Notes under the pieces: generated by a model
The model's database searches: none
What the model was told of the DNA's origin: nothing
What the model saw: only the letters and a program-made list of their open reading frames with translations
NCBI RefSeq assembly: GCF_003254295.1
Contig: NZ_QKZO01000001.1
Span: forward strand, 310,001-374,000
Length of the DNA stretch: 64,000 bases
Direction: 5' to 3'
From: Rhodobacter capsulatus
GTDB lineage: Bacteria > Pseudomonadota > Alphaproteobacteria > Rhodobacterales > Rhodobacteraceae
Program-made: the position numbers and the translations under genes
Shown here: positions 28,446 to 37,331 of the stretch, piece by piece
How the letters are laid out: each line of letters starts with the position of its first letter
How positions within the stretch are numbered: the stretch's first letter is position 1

Positions 28446-29231
28446 TCAGCCGAATTTCGGGGCCCGCCCCGCCATGTTCGCCGCGATCACCTCCATCTGG
28501 TCGGGCTTGCCGATCAGCGCGATCTGTTCGCGGCTTTCCAGCGCCAGCACCTCGGCCGCGGGCGCGGCATAAGCGGTGCCGACCAGCCGTTTCGCCGCCC
28601 GGATCGCCGAGGGCGAGCGCCCGGCAATCGCGCGCGCCAGATCGAGCGCCCGGACCAGCGGATCCTCGGCGATTTCGGTGACCAGACCGAGCCGCAGGGC
28701 TTCATCCGCCGAGATTTCCTCGGCCGTGTAGGTCATCCGCCGCAGCACGTCGGCGCGCAGAAGCTCGGGCAGGGTCACCATGCCGCCCATGTCGGGGATC
28801 AGGCCCCATTTCATCTCCATCACCGCAAGCCTTGTGCCCGGCGCGGCAATGCGGATGTCGGCGCCTGCGGCCAGCTGCAGCCCGGCGCCAAAGGCGACGC
28901 CCTGCAGCGCGGCGATCACCGGCACCGGCAGCGCCCGCCAGCACAGCGAAAACTGCTGGAACCGGTTCGCCGCGCCATGGCTGCGCGGCGCGATCAGCGC
29001 CTCGGGGTCGCCGATCGCCAGCGCCGCGAAATTCGCCACGTCCAGCCCGGCGCAAAAGGCCCGGCCCTCGCCGCGCAGCACCACCGCGCGCAGACCCGGC
29101 TCGGCGGCCAGCTGTTCGGCCACGGCAATCACCGCGTCGATCATCGGAAAATCGACGGCATTCATCTTCTCGGGGCGGTTCAGCGTCACCACCGCCACCC
29201 CCTCGACCCGTTGCAACGTCACCCGGTCCAT
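28446..29231 (-). CDS. Enoyl-CoA hydratase/isomerase family protein (crotonase)
   Basis: A 261-residue crotonase-fold protein acting on an acyl-CoA. The oxyanion-hole segments are RGEGRAFCAGLDVANF and GVAFGAGLQLAAGADIRIA; MEMKWGLIPDMGGMVTLPEL holds the position of the second catalytic acid, here Asp. The exact reaction (hydratase, isomerase or other) is not predictable. Its stop directly abuts the convergent SDR stop with no spacer. Confidence 0.88.
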   Translation of the reverse strand: MDRVTLQRVEGVAVVTLNRPEKMNAVDFPMIDAVIAVAEQLAAEPGLRAVVLRGEGRAFCAGLDVANFAALAIGDPEALIAPRSHGAANRFQQFSLCWRALPVPVIAALQGVAFGAGLQLAAGADIRIAAPGTRLAVMEMKWGLIPDMGGMVTLPELLRADVLRRMTYTAEEISADEALRLGLVTEIAEDPLVRALDLARAIAGRSPSAIRAAKRLVGTAYAAPAAEVLALESREQIALIGKPDQMEVIAANMAGRAPKFG

Positions 29232-29348
29232 CGTATCCCCCTGCTTAGCCTTTCGTTTGCGGCATCAAACCATATCCCGCCCGCCCGCGCCCGCATGACG
29301 CTGCGAAACGGGCTTTACGCAGGGCGCCAAAGCCCCTAGCCATGGCGC

Positions 29349-30458
29349 ATGACCCAGATCCGCCTCACCCCCCTCGTCGCTGGCCTGCCCGCCACCGTGC
29401 CCTTTGTCGGGCCCGAAACGCAGGAACGCCTGCGCGGCCGCCCGTTTCGGGCGCGGCTTGGGGCGAATGAGAACGGCTTCGGGCCAAGCCCCCGCGCGAT
29501 TGCCGCGATGGCGGCGGCGGCGGGCGAGGCCTGGATGTATGGCGACCCCGAAAACCACGATCTGAAGGCGGCGCTGGCCCGCGCGCACGGCTGCACCCCG
29601 GAAAACGTCGTCGTGGGCGAGGGGATCGACGGGCTTCTGGGCACTCTGTGCCGGATGGTTCTGGAACCGGGCGATGCCGTCGTGACCTCGGACGGGGCCT
29701 ATCCGACGTTCAATTTCCATGTCGCGGGCTTTGGCGGGGTCTTGCACAAGGCGCCCTACCACAATGACGCCGAAGACCCCGAGGCGCTTCTGGCGCTGGC
29801 GCAGCAGGTCCGGCCGAAACTGCTTTACATCGCCAATCCGGATAATCCGATGGCCAGCCATCACCCGGGCACGGTGATTGCGGCCATGCTGGATCATCTG
29901 CCCGAGGGCACGCTGATGGTGCTCGATGAAGCCTATGTCGAACTGGCCCCCGAGGGCACGGCGGCGCCGGTTGCGGCGGAGGATCCGCGGGTGATCCGGT
30001 TGCGGACATTCTCCAAGGCGCATGGGCTGGCGGGCGCGCGGGTGGGCTATGCGCTGGGCGCCGCGCCGCTGATCGCCGCCTTCGACAAGATCCGCAACCA
30101 TTTCGGCATGAGCCGGATCAGCCAGGCCGGTGCCCTTGCGGCGCTCTCGGACACCACCTGGCAGGTCTACATGCGCCGCCTTGTCGCCGCCTCGCGCGAC
30201 CGGATTGCCGCGATCGCGGCGGAAAACGGTCTGACCGCCCTGCCCTCGGCGACGAATTTCGTCGCGGTGGATTGCGGCGCCGACGCGGCCTTTGCGCAAG
30301 CGGTGCTGGAGGAACTGACCGCCGCCGACATCTTCGTGCGCAAGCCCGCCGTCGCGCCCATGGACCGCTGCATCCGCATCTCCTGCGGGCCCGAGCCCGA
30401 GATGGCGGCACTGGCCGAAGCCCTGCCCGGCGCGCTCGCCCGGGCGCGGGCCCGCTGA
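29349..30458 (+). CDS. Class I/II PLP aminotransferase, HisC-like
   Basis: A 369-residue fold-type I aminotransferase resembling histidinol-phosphate aminotransferase. LGANENGFGPSPRAI is the HisC-like substrate region, IANPDNPM the NPxNP motif, LDEAYVEL the PLP aspartate, and Lys223 in RTFSKAHGLAGARVGY binds PLP. It is not in a his operon, so it may be a second HisC or a broad aromatic/other aminotransferase. The start at 29349 agrees with family length. Confidence 0.88.
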   Translation: MTQIRLTPLVAGLPATVPFVGPETQERLRGRPFRARLGANENGFGPSPRAIAAMAAAAGEAWMYGDPENHDLKAALARAHGCTPENVVVGEGIDGLLGTLCRMVLEPGDAVVTSDGAYPTFNFHVAGFGGVLHKAPYHNDAEDPEALLALAQQVRPKLLYIANPDNPMASHHPGTVIAAMLDHLPEGTLMVLDEAYVELAPEGTAAPVAAEDPRVIRLRTFSKAHGLAGARVGYALGAAPLIAAFDKIRNHFGMSRISQAGALAALSDTTWQVYMRRLVAASRDRIAAIAAENGLTALPSATNFVAVDCGADAAFAQAVLEELTAADIFVRKPAVAPMDRCIRISCGPEPEMAALAEALPGALARARAR

Positions 30459-30562
30459 GGCCGGGGCCTTCTGTTACCGCTCACGCAATTGCGCACAGCC
30501 TTGATTTGCGCGCGGCGGCCTTTCGGCCCAAGCTGGGGCATATCCCCGAGGAGGACCCGACC

Positions 30563-30955
30563 ATGCATAAAACATCCCGTTTTCTGACCGTCACCGCGCT
30601 TGGCCTTGCGCTGGCGCTGCCCATCGCCGCCACTGCCCATGCCGAGGGCGCGATGGAGGGCCATTCCGGCCATGCGATGAGCGCCACCGCCGATGCCGCC
30701 CCCTCGACCACCGCTTACATCGACGCCAATGCGAAGATGCATCAGGCGATGGCGATCGACTTCACCGGCAATGCCGATGTGGATTTCGTGCGCGGCATGA
30801 TCGGCCACCATCAGGGCGCCATCGACATGGCGAAGATCGTGCTGGAAAACGGCGCCGATCCCGAGGTGCGCAAGCTCGCACAAAACGTGATCGCGGCGCA
30901 GACGGCCGAGATCGACTGGATGCAGAAATGGCTTGAGACCCACGCGCCGAAGTAA
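30563..30955 (+). CDS. DUF305 family periplasmic protein
   Basis: A 130-residue secreted protein. It has a signal peptide cleaved near AHA at 27, then a His/Met-rich segment MEGHSGHAM (His34, His37) and the DUF305 core with VRGMIGHHQGAIDMAKIVLE (His82, His83) and an AQTAEIDWMQKWL end. DUF305 proteins are ferritin-like helical bundles often found near copper or silver resistance genes, so metal binding is plausible but not shown. GAGGAGGA precedes the ATG. Confidence 0.88.
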   Translation: MHKTSRFLTVTALGLALALPIAATAHAEGAMEGHSGHAMSATADAAPSTTAYIDANAKMHQAMAIDFTGNADVDFVRGMIGHHQGAIDMAKIVLENGADPEVRKLAQNVIAAQTAEIDWMQKWLETHAPK

Positions 30956-30958
30956 GGC

Positions 30959-32158
30959 TCAGCCCGCGGCAATCACCGCGGCGGCGGATTGGATGCCGCT
31001 GCTGCCATGGGCGATGCCCAAAGCCTGCAGACCGGCCTCCATCGTGGCCAGAACGCCCAGCACCATATGCGCGTTCACATGGCCCATGTGGCCAACGCGC
31101 AGGAAATCCCCGGCTTCCGGCGTGCCGGGCGCCGCCATGCCAAGACCGATGCCCAGCGTCACCCCCGCCTGCGTCTCGCACCAGGCGCGCAGCCGTTCCG
31201 CGCCGCCCTGCCCGATCCGCGCCGCCGTCACCGCGCCCGAGCGATGCGCCGCCACCGGCACATTCAGCGCGATGTCGCCGCCCTGGCCCCAGGCGTCAAA
31301 GGCCGCGGCGACGCTGCGGGACAGCGTCCGGTGCCGCGCCCAGACCTGCGGCAGGCCTTCCTCGTCCAGAATCATCTTGAGCGATTCCGAAAGCCCGAAG
31401 AGATGATGCGTCGGCGCCGTGCCGCCGAATTGCTGCCAATATTCCTGCGCGAAGATCCGCGCCGTCCAATCCCAATAGGGCGTGACCAGATCGGCGCCCC
31501 TGGCAACCGCCACCGCCTTGTCGGAGACCCAGACGATGCCCAGACCCGGCGGCACCATCAGTCCCTTTTGGCTGGCCGCGACCATCACATCGACGCCCCA
31601 GTCATCAAAGCGGAATGCGTCACAGCCAAGCGAGGCGATGCAATCCACCGCCAGCAGCGCCGGATGGCCCGCGGCGTCGATCGCCGCCCGCACCGCCGCC
31701 ACGTCGTTCAGCACCGAAGACGCGGTATCGACATGGGTCAGCAGAACGACCTTGATCTTGCGGGCCGTATCGGCGCGCAGCGCGGCCTCGACCCGGGCCG
31801 GATCGACCGGCGCCCTGATGCCGAAATCGAGCGTCTCGACCGTCACCCCCAGCGCGCGGGCATGCTGCGCCCAGCCCAGACCGAACCGCCCGGTGATCAG
31901 CGAGAGCGCGGTGTCGCCGCGCGAAAACAGGTTCGAGATCGCCGCTTCCCAGGCGCCATGGCCATTCGCCAGATAGATCGCCACATGGCCCGAACTTTGC
32001 GCCACACGGCGCAGATCGGTCATCACCCGCGCGGTCAGCTCGATCAGATCGCCCTCGTAGATGTTCGGCGCGGCGCGGTGCATGGCGTTCAGCACCCGGT
32101 CGGGCATCACCGAGGGGCCGGGAATGGCAAGATAGGAACGTCCCTGGGCAAGGCTCAT
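30959..32158 (-). CDS. Class V aminotransferase, serine-glyoxylate/alanine-glyoxylate type
   Basis: A 399-residue PLP enzyme. FLAIPGPSVMPDRVL-like opening (YLAIPGPSVMPDRVLNAMHR), LANGHGAWEAAISNLFSRGD, VDCIASLGCDAFRFDDWGVD and the Schiff-base Lys198 in VAASQKGLMVPPGLG identify the serine-glyoxylate aminotransferase group, which makes glycine and hydroxypyruvate. The start at 32158 has GGAGAG upstream; an earlier in-frame ATG lacks conservation. No other serine-cycle genes are adjacent, so it may instead serve photorespiratory-type glyoxylate removal. Confidence 0.9.
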   Translation of the reverse strand: MSLAQGRSYLAIPGPSVMPDRVLNAMHRAAPNIYEGDLIELTARVMTDLRRVAQSSGHVAIYLANGHGAWEAAISNLFSRGDTALSLITGRFGLGWAQHARALGVTVETLDFGIRAPVDPARVEAALRADTARKIKVVLLTHVDTASSVLNDVAAVRAAIDAAGHPALLAVDCIASLGCDAFRFDDWGVDVMVAASQKGLMVPPGLGIVWVSDKAVAVARGADLVTPYWDWTARIFAQEYWQQFGGTAPTHHLFGLSESLKMILDEEGLPQVWARHRTLSRSVAAAFDAWGQGGDIALNVPVAAHRSGAVTAARIGQGGAERLRAWCETQAGVTLGIGLGMAAPGTPEAGDFLRVGHMGHVNAHMVLGVLATMEAGLQALGIAHGSSGIQSAAAVIAAG

Positions 32159-32283
32159 GCGGTCTCTCCGGTTGATCCGACAGCGGTACCGAAGCCCCCC
32201 GGGCCGGTCAACGGCCGGGCTTGTACCCGTCACAAGACCGGGCGCAGCTTGTGACGCCCCGGCTTTCACGGTATCGATCCGCC

Positions 32284-34062
32284 ATGCCACAGGCAAAGAT
32301 CGAGGACCGCGTGACCAGTTCTTCCCCCTCCGCCCCCTCCTCGTCGCGCATCTTCGCGCGGGTCTGGCGCGATTATCTGCGGCGGCAATGGCTGCTGATG
32401 GCCGTCGCCATGCTGCTTCTGATGCTGGAAGGATCGACGCTCGGCCTGCTCAGCTGGATGATCGAGCCGCTTTTCGACCGGGTCTTCGCCCAGGGCCAGA
32501 GCGGCGCGGTGATCTGGGTGGGGTCTGCGATCTTCGGGCTTTTCCTGATCCGCGCCATCACCTCGGTCGCGTCGAAAACGCTGCTGACCTCGGTCGCGCA
32601 GGCCTCTTCGACGGCGATGCAGATCGACATCGTCCGCCATATCCTGCGGCTGGATCAGAGCTTCTTTCAGACCAACCCGCCCGGCGCGCTGATCGACCGG
32701 GTGCAGGGCGACACGCTGGCGGTGCAGGGCGTCTGGAGCGTCTTCGTCTCGGGGGCGGGACGGGATGCGGTCTCGCTGATCTCGCTCTTTGTCGTGGCGC
32801 TGTCGATCGACTGGCTCTGGACGCTGGCGGCGCTGATCGGGGCACCGCTGCTGATCGCGCCGACCGCGATGGCGCAGCGCTACATCCGCCGCAAGACCCG
32901 GCAGATGCGCGACGAATCCGGCCAGCGCGCGACGCGGCTGGACGAGGTGTTCCACGGCATCGCGGCGGTGAAGCTTTACCAGATGGAGGAATACCAGCTG
33001 GGCCGTTTCACCGGGCTGGTGCACCGGATCCGCCGCGCGATGGTGAAGATGAGCTTCTCGCAATCGATCGTGCCCGCGCTGATCGACGTGATGACCGGGC
33101 TTGGCTTCTTTGCCGTGCTGCTGATGGCCGCCCCCGAAATCACCACGGGCGAGCGCACGGTGGGCGAGTTCATGTCCTTCTTCACCGCGATGACCCTGAC
33201 CTTTCAGCCGCTGCGGCGGCTGGGCGGGCTCGCGGGCACCTGGCAATCGGCCCGCGCCAGCCTCGAGCGGCTTTACGAGGTGATCGACATCGCGCCCGGC
33301 GTCTTTGCCCCCGCCAGCCCCGCCCCGGCCCCGGCGACGACGCAGATCCGCTTCGATCAGGTCGACCTTTCCTACGGTCAGAAGCCTGTCCTGCGCGGGC
33401 TCTCCTTTACCGCCGAGGCGGGCAAGACCACCGCGCTCGTCGGCCCTTCGGGCGCCGGGAAGTCGAGCGTCTTCAACCTGCTGACGCGTCTGGTCGAGGC
33501 GCAATCGGGGGCGATCACCTTGGGCGGCGTGCCGATCACCGCGCTCGATCCGGCTGTGCTGCGCGGACTTTTCGCGATGGTGACGCAGGATGCGGCGCTG
33601 TTTGACGAGACGATCCGGGAAAACATCCTGCTGGGCCGGACCGATGTCGCGCCCGAGGTGCTGGCCCGGGCCATCGAGGTGGCGCATGTGCGAGAATTCA
33701 CCGAGGCGATGCCGCTTGGCCTTGATACGCCCGCCGGACCACGCGGCTCGGCGCTCTCGGGCGGGCAGCGTCAGCGTGTCGCCATCGCCCGCGCGGTGCT
33801 GCGCGATGCGCCGATCCTGCTTCTGGACGAGGCGACCTCGGCGCTTGACACCGCCTCCGAGGCGAAGGTGGCCGAGGCGCTGGCGACCCTCTCGCAGGGC
33901 CGCACGACGCTGGTGATCGCGCATCGGCTGTCCACCGTGCGGCAGGCCGACAAGATCGTGGTGATCGTCGAGGGACAGGTGGTCGAGGAGGGCACGCATG
34001 ACGATCTGCTGGCCCGCGGCGGCGCCTATGCCGGTCTGTGCCGGATGCAGCTTGTGGAATGA
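32284..34062 (+). CDS. ABC exporter half-transporter, MsbA-like
   Basis: A 592-residue fused membrane/ATPase half-transporter that works as a homodimer. Six helices occupy about residues 30-310; the nucleotide-binding domain follows, with Walker A VGPSGAGKSS, Q-loop MVTQDAALF, signature LSGGQRQRVAIARA, Walker B ILLLDEATSALD and the H-loop VIAHRLSTV. The pattern matches lipid A/lipid or drug exporters (MsbA family). The start at 32284 (MPQAKIEDR) is preferred; a longer frame lacks conservation. It is followed by ygfZ at 36 bases. Confidence 0.9.
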   Translation: MPQAKIEDRVTSSSPSAPSSSRIFARVWRDYLRRQWLLMAVAMLLLMLEGSTLGLLSWMIEPLFDRVFAQGQSGAVIWVGSAIFGLFLIRAITSVASKTLLTSVAQASSTAMQIDIVRHILRLDQSFFQTNPPGALIDRVQGDTLAVQGVWSVFVSGAGRDAVSLISLFVVALSIDWLWTLAALIGAPLLIAPTAMAQRYIRRKTRQMRDESGQRATRLDEVFHGIAAVKLYQMEEYQLGRFTGLVHRIRRAMVKMSFSQSIVPALIDVMTGLGFFAVLLMAAPEITTGERTVGEFMSFFTAMTLTFQPLRRLGGLAGTWQSARASLERLYEVIDIAPGVFAPASPAPAPATTQIRFDQVDLSYGQKPVLRGLSFTAEAGKTTALVGPSGAGKSSVFNLLTRLVEAQSGAITLGGVPITALDPAVLRGLFAMVTQDAALFDETIRENILLGRTDVAPEVLARAIEVAHVREFTEAMPLGLDTPAGPRGSALSGGQRQRVAIARAVLRDAPILLLDEATSALDTASEAKVAEALATLSQGRTTLVIAHRLSTVRQADKIVVIVEGQVVEEGTHDDLLARGGAYAGLCRMQLVE

Positions 34063-34098
34063 GCCCGCCGCCCCATAATGGAAAAAAAGGGGGGCGCC

Positions 34099-34842
34099 AT
34101 GCGCAAGATCTTCGACATCACCGGCCAGGACCGCGAGCATTTCCTGCAGGGCCTTGTGTCCAATGACCTGCGGCGGCTGGCCGAGGGGCCGGTCTACGCC
34201 GCGCTGCTGACGCCGCAGGGCAAATATCTGGCGGATTTCTTCCTGATCGCGCGGGGCGACACGATTCTGCTCGACATCGACGCCACCCTGGCCGAGGCGA
34301 CGCTTCGGCGGCTGGCCATGTATCGGCTGCGCGCCGATGTGGCGATCGCACCCTCGGCGCTGTCGGTCTTTTGCGGCACCGGCCCCGCGCCCGAGGGGGC
34401 CCTGACCGATCCGCGCCATCCGGCGCTGGGCTGGCGGCTTTACGGCGACCGGGACGGCGATGACGGCAGCGATTGGGACGCGCTGCGCGTGAACCATCTG
34501 ATCCCCGCCACCGGCATCGAGCTGACACCCGAGACCTATATCCTCGAAGCCGGGTTCGAGCGGCTCAACGGCGTCGATTTCCGCAAGGGCTGCTATGTGG
34601 GCCAGGAGGTCACGGCGCGGATGAAGCACAAGACCGAGCTGCGCAAGGGTCTGGTGCAGCTGGCGATTTCGGGCGCGGCGCCGGTGGGCACGGCGATCGA
34701 GGCGGGCGGCAAGGTCGTGGGCACGCTTTACACGCAATCGGGGGGCAAGGCGCTGGCGCAGCTGCGGCTGGACGCGCTGGAGGGGCCGATGACGGCCGGT
34801 GACGCCCGGCTTCGGGCCGCGGAGGCGATCACAAAGGCGTGA
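34099..34842 (+). CDS. ygfZ: Folate-binding YgfZ/CAF17-like protein
   Basis: A 247-residue GcvT-fold protein that uses tetrahydrofolate to support assembly or repair of iron-sulfur clusters. The signature KGCYVGQEVTARMKHK is at 163-178 with the invariant Cys165. N-terminal ITGQDREHFLQGLVSNDLRRL and LTPQGKYLADFFL are typical. ATG at 34099 is chosen over 34078 because the sequence between them (AAAAAAAGGGGGGC) is the ribosome binding site of the former. Confidence 0.92.
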   Translation: MRKIFDITGQDREHFLQGLVSNDLRRLAEGPVYAALLTPQGKYLADFFLIARGDTILLDIDATLAEATLRRLAMYRLRADVAIAPSALSVFCGTGPAPEGALTDPRHPALGWRLYGDRDGDDGSDWDALRVNHLIPATGIELTPETYILEAGFERLNGVDFRKGCYVGQEVTARMKHKTELRKGLVQLAISGAAPVGTAIEAGGKVVGTLYTQSGGKALAQLRLDALEGPMTAGDARLRAAEAITKA

Positions 34843-34947
34843 TCACCGCGTCCGATCTGCGGCGCGCCCAAAGGACAGGCGACGACGCGCCTCCGAAGCG
34901 CAAAAACGCGGCGCCGCGATATGGCCCTTGTTTTGCACGCTGCAGAC

Positions 34948-34976
34948 TTGAACGCAACGGTTTGGTAACCATATAT
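34948..34976 (+). promoter_or_regulatory. Candidate sigma-70-type promoter for the 35142 gene
   Basis: TTGAAC at 34948-34953, a 17-base spacer and ATATAT at 34971-34976. The transcript would start near 34983, giving a leader of about 160 bases that contains a 14-bp palindrome and a hairpin. Confidence 0.5.
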
Positions 34977-34986
34977 GCGCCGGTGT

Positions 34987-35000
34987 TGCCGTTAACGGCA
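34987..35000. promoter_or_regulatory. Perfect 14-bp palindrome at the likely transcription start
   Basis: TGCCGTTAACGGCA reads the same on both strands and lies about 4-18 bases after the predicted start point, where a repressor would act. The overlapping TTAACGGCACCTAAA is also close to a CtrA-type TTAA-N7-TTAA site (one mismatch). Further down, GCATGTC/GACATGC near 35040-35055 could form a hairpin in the leader. Confidence 0.4.
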
Positions 35001-35141
35001 CCTAAATACGGGGGCTGTTGCGGCAAGCCATGCGTCAGGTGCATGTCGGACATGCCTTACAGGGCATATCGAATCGGTGGGCAGGGGGCCTAGATGGCCG
35101 TCACGCCAGCAAACGCAAGAGCAATAACAAAGGACGGAATA

Positions 35142-35462
35142 ATGCGCGATTTCGTTGACGGCTCCGCATTCAACTATGAGCAAGGTCAGAGGGCGCGCAA
35201 GCTGTTTGCCGCGGTCGTCCTGGCGGCTCTGGATGATGCGATTGCCGATGACAAGAAATACGGCAACGGCCCCGAGCAGATCGCCCGCTGGGCGCGCTCG
35301 CGCGATGGACGCGAGGTCTTGTCCTGCGCCGGGATCGACCCGAACGAGCGCGTGGTCAAGGGGCTGATGGAATTCGTGTCGAAAGGGGTGCGGACCTCGG
35401 TGGCACTGTCGCGCGAAGAAAGCGAACGGCGGATCGCGGCGGAAGAGGCGGAAGCGGCCTGA
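35142..35462 (+). CDS. Small conserved-looking protein of unknown function
   Basis: A 106-residue soluble protein, MRDFVDGSAFNYEQGQRARK at its start and an acidic Glu-rich C-terminus. Such proteins occur in Rhodobacterales as an uncharacterised family (possibly DUF6280; I am not certain). AAGGACGGA precedes the ATG at 35142; another in-frame ATG at 35094 lacks a ribosome binding site. It has its own promoter with a long leader and its own strong terminator, so it is monocistronic and probably regulated. Confidence 0.75.
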   Translation: MRDFVDGSAFNYEQGQRARKLFAAVVLAALDDAIADDKKYGNGPEQIARWARSRDGREVLSCAGIDPNERVVKGLMEFVSKGVRTSVALSREESERRIAAEEAEAA

Positions 35463-35487
35463 CGGCCCCCGCCCTGCCCGGAAAAAC

Positions 35488-35520
35488 AAACGGCGCGCCC
35501 TGGGCGCGCCGTTTCATTTT
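35488..35520 (+). terminator. Strong intrinsic terminator
   Basis: Perfect 12-bp stem AAACGGCGCGCC (35488-35499) with GGCGCGCCGTTT (35503-35514), loop CTG, then CATTTT. It ends the 35142 gene, 26 bases after its stop. Confidence 0.85.
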
Positions 35521-35643
35521 CGCTTTGCGTTCCGGCCCAGTCGTTCCGGCTCTGTCGTTTCCGGCACCGTCAGGCGGCACGGAAGAACGCGACACGGAAG
35601 AACGGGGCCCGAGGCCCCGCCCCCGACGCCGAGGTCGCCCGGA

Positions 35644-37203
35644 TCAGTCGTAATCCTGCCCCAACAGGGCGCGCTGGATCTCGCGGCGCACCAGTTTGCG
35701 GACATTCTGGGTGATCCGCTCGCCCAGGCTGCCGCGCAGCTCCTCGCGCACGAGCTGGGCCACCATGTCGCGCAGCACCGCCTCGTCGATCAGCCCGTCC
35801 TCATAGGACGGCACCAGCTCTTCGGCGTAAAGCTCCGCGGCCTCCTCCAGATCCTGCGCCAGCTCCTCGCGCAGCTCTTCGTAGCTCGACCGCATCGTGG
35901 CGGCGGTCTGCACCGTTTCCTCGGCTTCCGAGACGGCCAGACGCCGCGGCGGGGTCCGGCGCGCCAGATTGAGCGTCGCCTCGGCCCAGTCCATGCCGAC
36001 GCCCGGCTCTTCCGGGCCGGTCTCGGCCTGCCGTTCGGGATCGGCCATCTCGGCCTGCAGCTCCGCCGCATGATCCTGTTGCGCCAGCAGTTCCGCCTCG
36101 GCGGCCGCTTCGATCGCCTCCTCGGCGGCATCGGCGCTCCAGGCCTCGGCGCCGTCCGCCTGCGGATCGGCCCCCGGCTCTGCCAGCACGACATCCTCGG
36201 CCGGCGCGGTCTCCTCGGCCGACGGCTCCGCAAGGGCTTCCGGCGCGGGCGTCTCGATCGCCTGACGCACTTCGGCCTCGAAGGCGTCGGGCAGCTCTGC
36301 CGCGGCCGCTTCGGGCTCCAGCGCGAAGGGATGGCCGGTGTCCGGTTCGAAGTCGAAGCCGCTTTCGGCCACCGCCGCCTCAAGCTCGGCAATCGTGCTT
36401 TCCAGCCGCGACAGCTCGTCGCCCAGATCGATCGCCGTCCCGGTCCCCGGATCGGCGACCTCCTCGGCCAGCGCCGCATCGCCCTCGCCCGCGGCATCGA
36501 TCGCGCTCGAAGCATCTTCCAGCACGACCCCGGTTTCGGCCAAAGCCGCCTCGGCCTCGGCCAGCAGCACCTCGGCCTCGGTCATCGGACGCGACGCGGG
36601 CACGACGGCAAAGGGACGGATGTCGGAGGGCGAGACCGCGGCGGAGGGCTGCAGCAGGAACGGCGCCGAAGCATCGAAAGCCGGGCCGACATCGGCCGCG
36701 GCAGGGGGCTCGGCGGCGGTGTCGACAGCGGGTTCGACAGCAATTTCGGCAGGGGCCTCGGCGGGCAGGAGCGGCGCGGCCGCCTCGGCTTCCTCGGCCA
36801 GCGCGGGGTCGAGCGCAAGGGCAGGCGCGACAAAATCAAGGATCTCGGCCTCGACCAGTTCCGACTCGGGCTCCACCATCCTCTCGGGGGAGGCCATCGC
36901 CGCGGCGCCGATCTCGGCCTGAAGGTCTACGTCGACCCCGTTTTCGACCTCGGCGGCGCTCTCGACCTCGTCCGCGATCTCCGCCTCCGCCTCATCCTCG
37001 CCGATTCGCAGCGCCGGGGTCAGCACCAGGCATTCGGCCTCGGCCGCAAGCGGCGCGGGCTCTGCCGCAACCTCGGGCGGCGCGGCGGGCGCAGGGGGCG
37101 GCACCGGCATCGGCCGCGCAGCCCCGGCATCGCGCGAGACCAGACGACGGATCGACGACAGGACGTCTTCAATTTCGATTTTCGTTTCGGGTTCGGACAT
37201 CAT
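35644..37203 (-). CDS. PopZ-like (DUF2497) acidic disordered protein
   Basis: A 519-residue, extremely acidic and Ala/Pro-rich protein. A short conserved N-terminal helix (IEDVLSSIRRLVSRD, about 11-25) and a helical C-terminus (about 455-519, AVLRDMVAQLVREELRGSLG then RKLVRREIQRALL) bracket some 430 residues of Glu/Ala repeats with hardly any order. This three-part plan is that of PopZ, the polar organising hub of Caulobacter (DUF2497), but the acidic middle is several times longer. It would be cytosolic and polar. It follows tolC on the same strand. ATG at 37203 or 37200. Confidence 0.72.
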   Translation of the reverse strand: MMSEPETKIEIEDVLSSIRRLVSRDAGAARPMPVPPPAPAAPPEVAAEPAPLAAEAECLVLTPALRIGEDEAEAEIADEVESAAEVENGVDVDLQAEIGAAAMASPERMVEPESELVEAEILDFVAPALALDPALAEEAEAAAPLLPAEAPAEIAVEPAVDTAAEPPAAADVGPAFDASAPFLLQPSAAVSPSDIRPFAVVPASRPMTEAEVLLAEAEAALAETGVVLEDASSAIDAAGEGDAALAEEVADPGTGTAIDLGDELSRLESTIAELEAAVAESGFDFEPDTGHPFALEPEAAAAELPDAFEAEVRQAIETPAPEALAEPSAEETAPAEDVVLAEPGADPQADGAEAWSADAAEEAIEAAAEAELLAQQDHAAELQAEMADPERQAETGPEEPGVGMDWAEATLNLARRTPPRRLAVSEAEETVQTAATMRSSYEELREELAQDLEEAAELYAEELVPSYEDGLIDEAVLRDMVAQLVREELRGSLGERITQNVRKLVRREIQRALLGQDYD

Positions 37204-37331
37204 GCTCCCAATCCTGCTCTCTGGCCGACACTAGGTCCGGCTGTTTGAATGAAGCAGAATTCCTCCTCCCGTGGACGACGTCCGAGGGAAGCCGGGTCAC
37301 ACCCAGTCACAGCCACGCGGTGCACAAGAAC

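Noticed and set aside
32266-34737. 823-codon minus-strand frame opposite the ABC exporter and ygfZ
   Set aside because: Covered by two genes with full motif sets; no domains in the antisense product.
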